A stretch of 64,000 bases of DNA, taken from contig JANQLK010000020.1 of the NCBI GenBank assembly GCA_028280615.1, positions 1-64,000 of the forward strand, in the 5' to 3' direction. Of the stretch, positions 45,159 through 54,698 are shown piece by piece. The stretch is from Woeseiaceae bacterium (lineage in GTDB: Bacteria > Pseudomonadota > Gammaproteobacteria > Steroidobacterales > Woeseiaceae). Every line of letters starts with the position of its first letter. The stretch's first letter is position 1. The notes below the pieces were generated by a model. The model ran no database searches. It saw only the letters and a list, made by a program, of their open reading frames with translations, and was not told the DNA's origin. A program made the translations under genes and the position numbers.

Positions 45159-46781
45159 TTGACGAGCGTATCGAGGCGGGATTTTCTCAGGGCGTCCGCG
45201 AGTTCGGCTTTGGCCGCTGGAGTTGGTATCGAGCCCGTTCGCGCCGAGGGCACGTCGGCATTCGACTTCGTCGTCGCCGGCGCCGGCCACAACAGCCTTA
45301 TCACGGCGGCGTACCTAGCGAAGGCGGGGTTCAGCGTCGTCGTTTTGGAAGGGCGTCCCACGATCGGCGGCGGCTGCAAGTCGGGCGACGTCTGCCTGCC
45401 CGGGTTTACGGACGACTGGTGCTCCAGTGTCCACAGCATCCTGATGGCCAATCCGCTGATCAGGAACGACGAGCTGGACCTGTTCGCGCACGGCCTCGAG
45501 TACATCCACCACGACCCGATCATGCACATCCCGTTCCCCGACGGGACGTCGCTGACCATGTGGAAAGACGCGGATCGGACCTACGAAGAGTATGCAAAGT
45601 TCTCGAAGCGGGACGCCGAGACGTTCCGGCGGCTGCTGGCCGAAGTCAGGGCATCGAGATCCGCCGCCGCGGCCGGAAAACCTCTGACGGCACTGTGGCG
45701 GCGACGCTACGCAATGTCGGCCTACGACCTCGTAAAGCACACGTTCGAAGACGATCACGTGCGCAGTTTTCACCTGGCCGTCGGCAAGTTCACGTCGGAG
45801 CCCGGCGGTGATCCGGATACGGGCAGGACTGCGTATACGGCGATCTTCCATCAACTGGGCGGCCGCCCCATACCCAAAGGCGGTTCGGGCATGTTGACCG
45901 TGGCGCTCGGGCGCGTGATCGAAAAGCACGGCGGCGTCATTCTGACCAGGATGCCCGTTGAGGACCTGATCATCGAAGGCGGGCGATGCGTCGGCGTCGA
46001 ATGCACGGACGGCAGTCGCTTCAGGGCGAGCAAGGGCGTCGTGTCGACAATCCATATCAAGCATCTCGTCAAGATGGCGCCAAGGAAGCTCTGGGGCGAC
46101 GAGTTTCTTGCGAACCTGGAGCTTTTCCAGCCCGAAGAGGGACTGTTCGCATACCACCTCGCGACATCGGCGCCCGTACGGTATCCGCTCGAGTCCGGCG
46201 GCACGATCACGCCGTTCGAATCGACCGTGCTGCCGTACCCGGAGCGGATTCTGCGTTCCTCCTATGACGACGCACGAGGCATCGTGAACCTGGACGACAT
46301 GTGGATGCAGATTATCTCCACGAGCGTCGCCGATCCGTCGCGGACGCCGGAGGGTTATCACACGGTGAAGATCCTCGGCAACGCCCCGTACGAGCTCGCC
46401 GACGGACAGGGATCCTGGGACGATATCCGGGCCGACGTCTCCGCCGGCGTGCTCGAGAACCTGCGACGCTATGCGCCGTCCTTTTCAGAGGACAAGGTTC
46501 TCGCCGAGCTGTTCATGAGTCCGCGGGATCTCGAGAACATGAATCCGGCATTCTGGAAGGGAAGCATACACGCCGGCGAGTACGGACCATCGCAGATGGG
46601 TGACAACCGGCCCGTGCCGGGCTGGGGTAACTATCGGATGCCCATTGCCGGCTTGTACCAGACGGGTTCGTGCACGCAGCCGGGAGGATCAATCACCGGA
46701 CGTCCCGGGAGAAACGCGGCGGCCGTTGTTCTGTCTGATCATGGCCTTACGCTTGCGGAGGTCGTCGCCAATGGCCGCTAG
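45159..46781 (+). CDS. Tat-exported FAD-dependent oxidoreductase, CrtI-like
   Basis: The 540-residue protein starts at TTG 45159, eight bases after GGAG. The N-terminus SRRDFLRASASSALAAG is a twin-arginine signal, so the folded flavoprotein is exported. FAD binding follows: DFVVAGAGHNSLITAAYLAKAG with the acidic residue in VVLEGRPTIGGG (residues ~30-65). The C-terminal FAD stretch PIAGLYQTGSCTQPGGSITG is typical of the phytoene desaturase-like group, which normally is cytosolic. Its stop overlaps the start of a pentahaem cytochrome gene by 11 bases, so the cytochrome is likely its electron acceptor. Substrate unknown. Confidence 0.88.
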   Translation: MTSVSRRDFLRASASSALAAGVGIEPVRAEGTSAFDFVVAGAGHNSLITAAYLAKAGFSVVVLEGRPTIGGGCKSGDVCLPGFTDDWCSSVHSILMANPLIRNDELDLFAHGLEYIHHDPIMHIPFPDGTSLTMWKDADRTYEEYAKFSKRDAETFRRLLAEVRASRSAAAAGKPLTALWRRRYAMSAYDLVKHTFEDDHVRSFHLAVGKFTSEPGGDPDTGRTAYTAIFHQLGGRPIPKGGSGMLTVALGRVIEKHGGVILTRMPVEDLIIEGGRCVGVECTDGSRFRASKGVVSTIHIKHLVKMAPRKLWGDEFLANLELFQPEEGLFAYHLATSAPVRYPLESGGTITPFESTVLPYPERILRSSYDDARGIVNLDDMWMQIISTSVADPSRTPEGYHTVKILGNAPYELADGQGSWDDIRADVSAGVLENLRRYAPSFSEDKVLAELFMSPRDLENMNPAFWKGSIHAGEYGPSQMGDNRPVPGWGNYRMPIAGLYQTGSCTQPGGSITGRPGRNAAAVVLSDHGLTLAEVVANGR

Positions 46782-47424
46782 GCGGCCCGGCAGCGCGAGG
46801 CTTGCCCGAAAACGGATCGTCTGCTTCGCCGCCGCGTGCCTGTCCGTGGCTTTGCTCGGCACGGTCAGAGGTGACGGCAACGACGCCGGGCCGGTCGCGG
46901 CGAGTGTCGCCGTATTGCCGGCTTACGTACCGGCATCGATTGCCCCGGCGCAGCCCATCCCGTTCAGTCACCGCCGCCACGCGGGAGAGCTGGGTCTCGC
47001 GTGCGCGGTTTGTCATGTCGGCGCGTCTCCGGCCGCCCGCAACGACGTCGCGGATTCGGGGGGCGGCCACATGACACTGCCAGGAACGGAGACCTGTATG
47101 AATTGTCACGTTGCCATTGGCACCGACAAGCCTCCGATTCGGGATCTTACGGCAATGCACACGGCAAACCAGGATGTCGAATGGGTGCGGGTATACCGCC
47201 TGCTCGAGGGCGTAAACTGGTCGCACCGACCGCACATCGGCGCGGGCGTTGACTGCCAAACCTGTCACGGGCAGGTCGCGACTCTCGAGGTCATGCGGGT
47301 CGCAACGCCCGTGACGGCGATGGCTACGTGCCTGAACTGCCACCGGTCGACCGGGGCGAATGCTCAGTGCGAGACCTGCCACACGTGGCCCGCGGCGGAC
47401 GACTTTCGCCGCTTCGCAGACTGA
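46771..47424 (+). CDS. Periplasmic pentahaem c-type cytochrome (cytochrome c3/ActA-like)
   Basis: The ATG at 46771 lies inside the end of the flavoprotein gene, eight bases after GGAGGT, and starts a 217-residue protein. After a signal peptide (RIVCFAAACLSVALLG) there are five C-x-x-C-H haem sites: CAVCH, CMNCH, CQTCH, CLNCH and CETCH. Several extra His (FSHRRHAGELGL, NWSHRPHIGAG) can act as distal ligands, giving bis-His haems. The order and spacing recall the pentahaem ActA subunit of alternative complex III and class III cytochromes, but no other Act genes are nearby. It probably carries electrons from the Tat-exported flavoprotein. Confidence 0.9.
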   Translation: MAARRPGSARLARKRIVCFAAACLSVALLGTVRGDGNDAGPVAASVAVLPAYVPASIAPAQPIPFSHRRHAGELGLACAVCHVGASPAARNDVADSGGGHMTLPGTETCMNCHVAIGTDKPPIRDLTAMHTANQDVEWVRVYRLLEGVNWSHRPHIGAGVDCQTCHGQVATLEVMRVATPVTAMATCLNCHRSTGANAQCETCHTWPAADDFRRFAD

Positions 47425-47649
47425 CTCGGGCTAAAGGTTGCGTGCACAATCCGCTCGGTGCGGCATCGACGCGCGTCCAGGCCCGGGACCGTCGTGCTCG
47501 CGGACGAGGCAGCTTGATATGCTCAATCTTCACACCGAGGCCGGTTAACTCTCCGGGCTTCTGCAGGTATCTCTACCTATTGACGATCCCAACCCTTATA
47601 TGGGAAATATTGCGTCTTTAAGGTTGCATGGGAGGAGGCCGTTCTTGTT

Positions 47650-48303
47650 ATGAAACAGAAAGCTAATGGCAGGCGTTTCTCACTGTCTGCTACCACCTTG
47701 CTCCTTTCTCTATCGTTACCGCTGGGCTTGTCCGCAGCTGCGAATGACATTTATTCGGAAACAGACGACTCGACAATAATTGCAAGCAAGAGCTATAAGG
47801 GCTCATTGGACATGCCGGATGGCATTGCCTTCTACCTGGTAGCGTCGATCCTCGTTGATGCGGAAGATTCGGTTGGTTTGCAAGTATCGAGTTCTTCAGA
47901 AGGTAGCGAGACAACCCCGGTAAGTCTTATTGTCGATTTTGCCGAGATCGACGAAGCCGCGGCAAGGCGTCTCTTTGAAGGCATTGCGCCATCGGCTCGC
48001 GAGCTGTTGATGGAAAGCGAATTGGAAGCGCGGAAAACTGCCTGCGTGCCCGCGCTGAGTTCCTGGGATAGCGAAAAGGCTGCTTGGGTCAAGAACCTAA
48101 TGGGGGACATCCGCGAGGGCGTTTATGAGAAGCACGTGATACGAGCAATGATCGCACTTGACCCTGAAGGGCAAATGAACTTTCAGAAATTACTTCACGC
48201 TATGAAGCTGTCGTCCAGCTACGCACGGACAGACAACTTTAAGGCATACAAGGATAATCCTGAAGGCGCTAAAGCATTTCTACTCTCGTTATGCGATATG
48301 TAG
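47650..48303 (+). CDS. Hypothetical exported protein, low-GC orphan
   Basis: The 217-residue protein has a clear signal peptide (LSATTLLLSLSLPLGLSAA, cleavage near residue 31). I do not recognise the mature part, which is mixed alpha/beta in character and ends in a helix-rich stretch with two Cys (TACVPALSS and LLSLCDM) that could form a disulfide. GGAGGAGG lies 12 bases before the ATG. GC content and codon use are visibly lower than in both neighbours (many AAG/GAA, TTA, AGC codons), pointing to recent acquisition. It stands alone between the cytochrome operon and the BNR protein. Confidence 0.7.
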   Translation: MKQKANGRRFSLSATTLLLSLSLPLGLSAAANDIYSETDDSTIIASKSYKGSLDMPDGIAFYLVASILVDAEDSVGLQVSSSSEGSETTPVSLIVDFAEIDEAAARRLFEGIAPSARELLMESELEARKTACVPALSSWDSEKAAWVKNLMGDIREGVYEKHVIRAMIALDPEGQMNFQKLLHAMKLSSSYARTDNFKAYKDNPEGAKAFLLSLCDM

Positions 48304-48545
48304 ACTGAGCATTTGACCGAGCGTAGTCGGCAATGCTGCCGTCGCACGCTTCGGCGGCTCGAAGATGATCGAGCCAATACTGCTGACGTACAGCGATCGG
48401 GGTATCGCTCATTATCGGCTCCGTTAGACAAAGTCGGAGCCTGATCAATCACCCGCAGGACGAAAAGAGTGCCGTTAACGCATCGCTTACGCTACTCTCC
48501 CCGCCGGGCCCGGTTCGCCCATTTCAGCGCCCCGGGCCGCGTGCG

Positions 48546-51500
48546 TCACGGGAGCTTGAGCTCGGCGACGCCGGCCTGCCTCGCCATGGCGTTGAACGCG
48601 GGAACGTCTGCGTTCCTGATCCGATCGAGCTCCGTCTCGTACCCTGACCAGACCTCGAGATAATCGGCCGTTACGTCCCGGAAACCGTCGGTCAGCGGGA
48701 TGTCGGAGCCGTGCATGCGGCCAAGCAGGTCCTTGATTTTCATGAGCAATCGGCCTTCGTGCTGGTACACGTTCTGGAACGTTTTGAGTTCCTTTTGAAG
48801 AATCAGGGCGATCCAGTCGTCGATTGTCGCGTCGAGTTCGGCCGCTCTGGCGGTGACGGCCTCGTCCTCGTTCAGCTCGGTAATCAATGCAAGCTGCTTC
48901 TTGACGAGGCGAAGGCCCTTGACGCCCGTGCCCATGGCATTGGCCGCGGCCATGAGCCGTTCTGACAGCGCATCCATGTCCGCGTAGTCCGCGAGATTGG
49001 CCGGCGTGTCGCCGCCGAGCCGCGGATCGACGCGAATCCGGAACGCCTGCTCCTGAACGTCGTCCCCAACCGTCATGCGGACCGTGTACTCGCCGGGCGC
49101 GGCGAGGTAGGCGTCCATGTTGAGTGACACGTTGTAGATCTCGGGCAGGCATTCGAACTTGCCCATTTGCATGCCCCAGACCCACAGATTGTCGCCCTCG
49201 TTCGTCGAGATCGTCTGCGGACGAGGCGCCGCGGCCTGACCGCGGCCGCAGATCGTTCCTTCGACGTCGGAACGATCGCTGTGTACGACGTCACCCTCGC
49301 CGTCGAGTATCTCGAACTGCACCGCTTCGCTGGTCTCCGCGCCGAGCAGGTAGTGCACCTGCACACCCGGCGGCGGGTTTTCCCCGGGGCCGTTGTCGGG
49401 GTAGCCGTTGCGAATGTCGCGCACGACGTCGCGCGGCTTCAGAAGCAGCGGCCGGGACCGCGGTAGGCCGTCCATGATCTGGTGCAGCGGCGTGACGTCA
49501 TCGAGGATCCACAGCGAACGGCCCTGCGTCGAGACGACGAGGTCGTCCTGCTGCAGGTACAGATCGGTGATCGGAACCTGCGGCAGGTTTAGCTGCAGGC
49601 TTTGCCAGTCGTCGCCGTCATCGAAGGAGACGAACAGGCCGTTCTCGGTGCCCGCGTACAGCAGGCCGGGCCGCTTGGGATCGACGCGCACCGAGCGCGC
49701 AAACGTGTCGTTCGGAATGCCGTCGACGATCTTCTTCCACGACCTGCCGTAGTCGTCGGTCTTGTAAATGCTCGGCGTGAAGTCGTTCATCTTGTATCCG
49801 GCGCGTGCGAAGTACATCGTGCCGGCGTCGTGCGGCGAGGCGTCGATGACGTTGATGATGCCTTCGGGCAGGCCGCGCGGCGTCACGTTTTCCCAGGTCT
49901 CGCCGCCGTCGCGCGTCAAGTGCACGAGCCCGTCGTCGGAGCCCGTCCAGATGACGCCTTTTTCGATCGGGCTTTCGGCGATGACGAACAGGTTGTTGTA
50001 GCTCTCGGCGGTGATCTGCTCGTTGGAAATCGGGTAGCCGCCGAGACCCTGCCGGTCCTTGTTGTTGCGCGTCAGGTCCTCGCTAAGGACCTCCCAGGTA
50101 ACGCCGCGGTCGGTCGAGCCCATGAGGTACTGCGACCCGTAGTAGATCTGTTCGGGATTGTGCGGCGATACGATCACGGGCCCGTTCCAGTTGGCGCGGT
50201 ACTTGAGATTCCTGGGCTGCTCGCCGGTCACGCGTTCGGGATAGGGGCGCACGTTCCGATACTGCCGCGTATCGCGGTTCCACTCGCCCAGCATGCTCGC
50301 GAAGAACGTCGTGTACACGTACTTCGGGTCGTCGGGGTCGAAGGCGATCGTCGCGCTTTCGCCGGATCCGATCGACCACCAGTGCTTGGTGCCGATGCCG
50401 CCGGGCTGGAAGCCGCCGCCCATGCTCTGGCTCGCGATCGTGATGCCGTTGGAATCCTGTTGCGCCGAGTAAATCCGGTACGGGTACTGGTTGTCGGTGA
50501 TGACGCGGTAGAACTGGCCGGTCGGCTGGTTCATCTGCGAAGACCAGGTCTTGGCGCCATCCAGGGAAACGTTGGCGCCGCCGTCGTTGCCGTTGATCAG
50601 GATGTCGCTGTCGGACGGGTTGATCCAGATCGCATGATGGTCGACGTGCGGCGCCTGGATGCTATCCCAATTCTGGCCGCCGTCAACGGACTTGATCAGT
50701 ACGCCGTTCATGACCCACACCTCGTCCTCGTCGTTCGGATCGGCCGTGATGTGCATGTAGTACCAGGCCCTGGCCCAGGTGTTCGGGTCGTCGCTGACCT
50801 GTTTGAAGCTCTCGCCGGCGTCGTCCGAGCGGTACACGCCGCCCTGGCCGTCCTTTGCCTCGATCGCCATGTAGACGACGCTCTGGTTGGCTGGCGAGAT
50901 CGATATCCCCATCTTGCCCTTGAGCTCCGGAAGCCCCTTGGTGATCTCCTTCCAGCTGGCGCCGCCGTCGGTCGTTTTGTACACCCGGCTGCCGGGTCCA
51001 CCGCTCTTGACCACCCAGGGGCGGCGGCGGAAATCCCAGCTGGTTGCCATCAGTACGTCCGGGTTGGTCGCATCCATTGTCATGTCGGCAAAGCCGGAAT
51101 CCTCGTTGACGAACAGGACTCTGTCCCAGGTCTCGCCGCCGTCGGTGGTTTTGTAGATGCCGCGTTCCTCGTTCGGACCCCAGGGGTTGCCCTGCGCCGC
51201 GAGATAGACGACGTCGGGATTGCGCGGGTGAATGTGGATGCGGCTGATGTGGCGGGATTCCTCTAGCCCCAAATGGGTCCAGGTCTTGCCCGCATCGGTC
51301 GACTTGTAGACGCCGTCACCGTGCGAGGTCTTTACGCCGCGAACGGGTCCCTCGCCGGTACCAACGAAGACGATGTTCGGGTCGCTGTCCGCGACGTCGA
51401 TCGCGCCGATGCCGGTCGTATTGAAGAAGCCGTCGGAGACATTGTCCCAGGCCGCGCCCGCGCTCGTCGTCTTCCAGACGCCGCCGCCCGTGGCACCCAT

Positions 51501-51701
51501 GTAGTACACCAGAGGCTGGTCCTCGATGCCCGCGACGGCCGTTACGCGACCGCCGCGAAAGGGGCCGATGCTGCGATACTTGAGAGTCTGGTAGAGACTG
51601 GTATCGACCGTGTCGGCGGCAGGTGCGCCGATTTCCGGGGCGATGAGCAGGGCCATCCCAAGGAGTGGCAGGCTGATGGCTTTCAGGCGTTCGTGTCGCA
51701 T
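48546..51701 (-). CDS. Exported sortilin/BNR-repeat beta-propeller protein (VPS10-like, glycosidase-like)
   Basis: The ATG at 51701 follows GAGGGGAA by about seven bases; the longer open frame to 51911 is rejected. The 1051-residue protein has a signal peptide ending near APAADT. It then has many BNR/Asp-box repeats (S-x-D-x-G-x-x-W: STDAGKTWTHLG, TTDGGETWDRV, TTDGGASWKE, SVDGGQNWD, STDRGVTWE, TRDGGETWE) over residues ~40-700, forming one or two propellers of the sortilin (PF15902) type. The last ~250 residues have an Ig-like/FlgD-like segment (GEYTVRMTVGDD) and a helical region. Such proteins are abundant in Gammaproteobacteria and Bacteroidetes; function unknown, likely periplasmic or surface located. 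Confidence 0.85.
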   Translation of the reverse strand: MRHERLKAISLPLLGMALLIAPEIGAPAADTVDTSLYQTLKYRSIGPFRGGRVTAVAGIEDQPLVYYMGATGGGVWKTTSAGAAWDNVSDGFFNTTGIGAIDVADSDPNIVFVGTGEGPVRGVKTSHGDGVYKSTDAGKTWTHLGLEESRHISRIHIHPRNPDVVYLAAQGNPWGPNEERGIYKTTDGGETWDRVLFVNEDSGFADMTMDATNPDVLMATSWDFRRRPWVVKSGGPGSRVYKTTDGGASWKEITKGLPELKGKMGISISPANQSVVYMAIEAKDGQGGVYRSDDAGESFKQVSDDPNTWARAWYYMHITADPNDEDEVWVMNGVLIKSVDGGQNWDSIQAPHVDHHAIWINPSDSDILINGNDGGANVSLDGAKTWSSQMNQPTGQFYRVITDNQYPYRIYSAQQDSNGITIASQSMGGGFQPGGIGTKHWWSIGSGESATIAFDPDDPKYVYTTFFASMLGEWNRDTRQYRNVRPYPERVTGEQPRNLKYRANWNGPVIVSPHNPEQIYYGSQYLMGSTDRGVTWEVLSEDLTRNNKDRQGLGGYPISNEQITAESYNNLFVIAESPIEKGVIWTGSDDGLVHLTRDGGETWENVTPRGLPEGIINVIDASPHDAGTMYFARAGYKMNDFTPSIYKTDDYGRSWKKIVDGIPNDTFARSVRVDPKRPGLLYAGTENGLFVSFDDGDDWQSLQLNLPQVPITDLYLQQDDLVVSTQGRSLWILDDVTPLHQIMDGLPRSRPLLLKPRDVVRDIRNGYPDNGPGENPPPGVQVHYLLGAETSEAVQFEILDGEGDVVHSDRSDVEGTICGRGQAAAPRPQTISTNEGDNLWVWGMQMGKFECLPEIYNVSLNMDAYLAAPGEYTVRMTVGDDVQEQAFRIRVDPRLGGDTPANLADYADMDALSERLMAAANAMGTGVKGLRLVKKQLALITELNEDEAVTARAAELDATIDDWIALILQKELKTFQNVYQHEGRLLMKIKDLLGRMHGSDIPLTDGFRDVTADYLEVWSGYETELDRIRNADVPAFNAMARQAGVAELKLP

Positions 51702-51955
51702 GTAGTGTTCCCCTCGATCTTTTGTTCTCATTTTTTGGTTACCCACCGGAGCGGATCGTTGCGCTGGCTCGCGGTCCGCCAGCCGTCGCTGGCGCGCGCC
51801 GGGCCTAACTGTACCAGCGTCCGCGGCCTGTTGTGCGGGCGTCTTATAACGAAATCTTAGGAGTGTCCCGATTCGAGCTGAGCGATCGCCGGCCGGGTCC
51901 GGCACGCGCATGTACTCGCGCCTCTACGCGGTCACGACCTGGTTTGAGACAGGTT

Positions 51956-52588
51956 CTACTGCGTGTCGAGTTCGAGCAGGGTCAGGTCGTCGAAGTGAAC
52001 GCCCTGGGAGACGTTGGAGCCCGAGTAGTCCACGTAGAGCGTGAAGGCCTGCACGGCCGCCGTGCCTGCGGGCGCGGTTGCGATGCCCGTGTCGAGAAAC
52101 ACCCATTCGCCAGCCGGCGTGCCGCTGTTGATCTCGTTGGATATCTTGGCTGGCGACGATCCGCCGGCCGTCTCGATGGTGCCGAGATCTTCACCGTCGG
52201 CATCGAAGAACGAGATTTGCACGATGCCGAAGGCCGGACCGCCGGTCAGGGCGTTGGGCGCGAAACCGTACCCGGTCAGCTGCCACTTCGACCCCGGGGT
52301 CGCCGGCTGCTCCTGGAACGCGCCGGACACCGTACCGATGAAGTAAGGCGGATAGGGGACTGTGCGGCTGAAGCCCCAGTTGAACATCGACCGGCTCCCG
52401 CTGCGCGCGAGCCTGGTCGACAAACGGCTCTCGTCGAATAGCGTCCAGCCGCCCTGCGGCGCCGATGCGTCGCCCTCGAAGCCGGGATCGCTGAGCAGGT
52501 TCTGGCCGGCCGCCGAGGCCACCAGCGGGCCGATCGCCATGCAGCCGATCGCAAGTGGAACTCGATGGCGTCTTGTTGCCGAAGGCAC
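51956..52588 (-). CDS. Secreted lectin-like/carbohydrate-binding-module-like protein
   Basis: The GTG at 52588 follows GGGGGA and starts a 210-residue protein with a signal peptide (PLAIGCMAIGPLVASAAG). The mature part begins with NLLSDPGFEG, typical of galactose-binding-like beta-sandwich (CBM4/9/22-type) modules, and shows alternating beta pattern throughout (SKWQLTGYGFAPN, AVQAFTLYVDYSG, VHFDDLTLLE). It probably binds a polysaccharide outside the cell. It lies downstream of nothing on its strand and diverges from the parvulin gene. Confidence 0.7.
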   Translation of the reverse strand: MPSATRRHRVPLAIGCMAIGPLVASAAGQNLLSDPGFEGDASAPQGGWTLFDESRLSTRLARSGSRSMFNWGFSRTVPYPPYFIGTVSGAFQEQPATPGSKWQLTGYGFAPNALTGGPAFGIVQISFFDADGEDLGTIETAGGSSPAKISNEINSGTPAGEWVFLDTGIATAPAGTAAVQAFTLYVDYSGSNVSQGVHFDDLTLLELDTQ

Positions 52589-52828
52589 GTTGATCCCCCT
52601 TGATCGCCGGCGTACTGTGCGGCGAGCTGCTTGTCGCCGGGCCGGAATCTATGTCGAGATAGTTTCTAGACTAGCCGCAGCGCTCGCCAATGTCACGAAA
52701 GCCGGCGGCGGGCTTGCGCATTGCGAAAAACCCCGCGGGACTTTCGAGCGACGACGGATTCGCTATCATGCGCCAACGGCTGAGCGCCGGTGCGTCGTCC
52801 AGTGCATTGCCGCGCGTAGCGAAAAGTC

Positions 52829-53692
52829 ATGGATGGGTTTGACTCGGTGAATACAGGCCGTATCGCAAAAGAGCCATTGCTGCATTTCCTGTTGCTCGGC
52901 GCCGCGCTGTTTTTCGTCTTCAGCTGGTTGAACCGGGACGACGGCGATGCGCGGGACGTCATTGTCGTCGACGAGGCCCGGCTCAAGCATCTCGCCTCTC
53001 GCTTCGAGAGGACATGGCAGCGGCAGCCAACCGAAGAAGAGTTCAATGCGCTCGTCGAGAGCTGGATTCGCGACGAAATCCTGTATCGCGAGGGCGTCTC
53101 GATGGGCCTGGATATCGACGACCCCATCGTGCGACGCCGCGTCGCGCAAAAGGTGGACGTGTTCGCGGAGACGCTGGCGCCGTACTCGGCCAGCGACGAG
53201 CAGCTCGAGGAATGGCTCGAACAGAACCGACCGCGGTACCGCGTTCGGCCGAGCTACTCGTTTCGCCAGGTATTCTTCGATGCCGAACGGCATGGCGAGC
53301 GCCTGGATGCGGTAATCGGCGCCGCCGGGAGGCGGCTGGGTGCCGATCCGAACGCGGTCGCTGGTGATGCGACGATGCTGCCCTCGCGGGAAGCGAGCGT
53401 CGACGCGACGCAAATCGCGCGCACCTTCGGCACGGAATTCGCAGCGGCGCTCGATGCGGCGACTCCTGGCGAATGGTACGGCCCGATACGGTCCGGCTTC
53501 GGCTGGCACCTGGTCCTGATCGAGGCGCGTACCGAGGGCCGCGACCCGGACCTCTCAGAGGTTCGCGCGGCCGTCGAGCGGGACTACCTGGCCGACCGCA
53601 TTGCCGCCACCAAGGACGCGTTCTACGAGGAAGTTCGCAAGACCTATACGGTCCGTATCGAGCGCGGCGAAGCCGGGAGCGACGGATCGTGA
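52829..53692 (+). CDS. Membrane-anchored parvulin-type peptidyl-prolyl isomerase
   Basis: The 287-residue protein has an N-terminal membrane anchor (LLHFLLLGAALFFVFSWLN, residues ~17-35), a SurA-N-like helical region with the NALVESWIRDEILYREG segment, and a rotamase domain around residues 145-260 (SYSFRQVFFDA, then EWYGPIRSGFGWHLVLIEAR). The motif GPIRSGFGWHLV corresponds to the PPIC signature. It probably assists folding of exported or membrane proteins. The gene after it overlaps by four bases and encodes a HupE/UreJ protein. Confidence 0.88.
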   Translation: MDGFDSVNTGRIAKEPLLHFLLLGAALFFVFSWLNRDDGDARDVIVVDEARLKHLASRFERTWQRQPTEEEFNALVESWIRDEILYREGVSMGLDIDDPIVRRRVAQKVDVFAETLAPYSASDEQLEEWLEQNRPRYRVRPSYSFRQVFFDAERHGERLDAVIGAAGRRLGADPNAVAGDATMLPSREASVDATQIARTFGTEFAAALDAATPGEWYGPIRSGFGWHLVLIEARTEGRDPDLSEVRAAVERDYLADRIAATKDAFYEEVRKTYTVRIERGEAGSDGS

Positions 53693-54681
53693 CGCGGGCG
53701 GTTCCGGCCCTGTTCGCAATCCTGCTCGCGATCCTGCCGGGTACCGCGCCGGCCGACGTGTTTCAGCCTGCGTATCTCGAAGTATCCGAGCTCGGTGACG
53801 ACCGCTACGAGGTGCTGTGGCGCGTTCCGACGGTCGTGGGCACACGTCCCGTTGCCGCGGAGTTGCGATTCCCGCCCGGCACCGAAAGGCTCACGGAACC
53901 GCAGCCGATGCTGCTCGGTCCCGCGTGGGTGGAGCGCTACGCCGTTTCGGTGCCCGGCGGTCTCGTGGGCCAGGAGATCGCTATCGCGGGACTGCTTGGC
54001 GGCGTTACTGACGTCATCGCGCGCGTCGAGCGCCTCGACGGGACCAGCCAGGTCGAGCGATTGCTGCCTTCCGAGCCGAGATTCACGGTGGAGGCATCCA
54101 GGGGGCGGGCGGAGATTGCCTGGACCTACTTCGTTCTCGGCGTCGAGCATATCCTCGCCGGCATCGATCACCTCCTGTTCGTGCTGGCGCTGCTGCTGAT
54201 CGTCCGCGGCGTCGGTCGCATCGTCGCGACAATAACGGCGTTTACGCTCGCGCACAGCGTCACGCTGGTCGCGGCAACCCTCGGCTGGCTGAACGTGCCG
54301 GGCCCACCCGTGGAGGCGATCATCGCGCTGTCGATTGTGTTCGTGGCCGCGGAGGTCCTGCACGGGCAGCAGGGCCGGCCGGGTCTCACGGCGCGCGCGC
54401 CCTGGGTCGTCGCCTTCAGTTTCGGCCTGCTGCATGGCCTCGGGTTCGCGGGCGCGCTCGCGGAGGTGGGCCTGCCGCAGATCGCGATTCCAGTCGCGCT
54501 CGCGATGTTCAACGTCGGCGTCGAGATCGGCCAGCTGATTTTCGTGGCGGCCGTGCTGTCGTTTGCCTGGCTTGCCCGCGTCGTATCCGCGCGGCAACCG
54601 GACTGGGCGACCGCCGCTATCGCCTACGGTATCGGCTCGGTCGCCGCCTACTGGACGATCGAGCGCATCGCGGGCTTTTGA
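53689..54681 (+). CDS. HupE/UreJ-family membrane protein
   Basis: The start is GTG 53689, overlapping the parvulin stop (GTGA). The 330-residue protein has a signal peptide (ALFAILLAILPGTAPA), a ~130-residue periplasmic domain, then six membrane helices of the HupE/UreJ_2 type. Family regions are YFVLGVEHILAGIDHLLFVLALLL, TAFTLAHSVTLVAATLGW and FSFGLLHGLGFAGAL. The conserved His-rich helices (HILAGIDH, AHS, LLHG) suggest metal (Ni or Co) transport, but this longer variant with a periplasmic domain is uncharacterised. It is translationally coupled to the parvulin. Confidence 0.87.
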   Translation: MTRAVPALFAILLAILPGTAPADVFQPAYLEVSELGDDRYEVLWRVPTVVGTRPVAAELRFPPGTERLTEPQPMLLGPAWVERYAVSVPGGLVGQEIAIAGLLGGVTDVIARVERLDGTSQVERLLPSEPRFTVEASRGRAEIAWTYFVLGVEHILAGIDHLLFVLALLLIVRGVGRIVATITAFTLAHSVTLVAATLGWLNVPGPPVEAIIALSIVFVAAEVLHGQQGRPGLTARAPWVVAFSFGLLHGLGFAGALAEVGLPQIAIPVALAMFNVGVEIGQLIFVAAVLSFAWLARVVSARQPDWATAAIAYGIGSVAAYWTIERIAGF

Positions 54682-54698
54682 TCCACTCGAGTCGCCGG

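Noticed and set aside
49602..51266. 554-codon plus-strand open frame inside the BNR protein gene
   Set aside because: Mirror image of a repeat-rich GC-rich gene; Val/Asp/Gly-rich low-complexity translation and no ribosome site.
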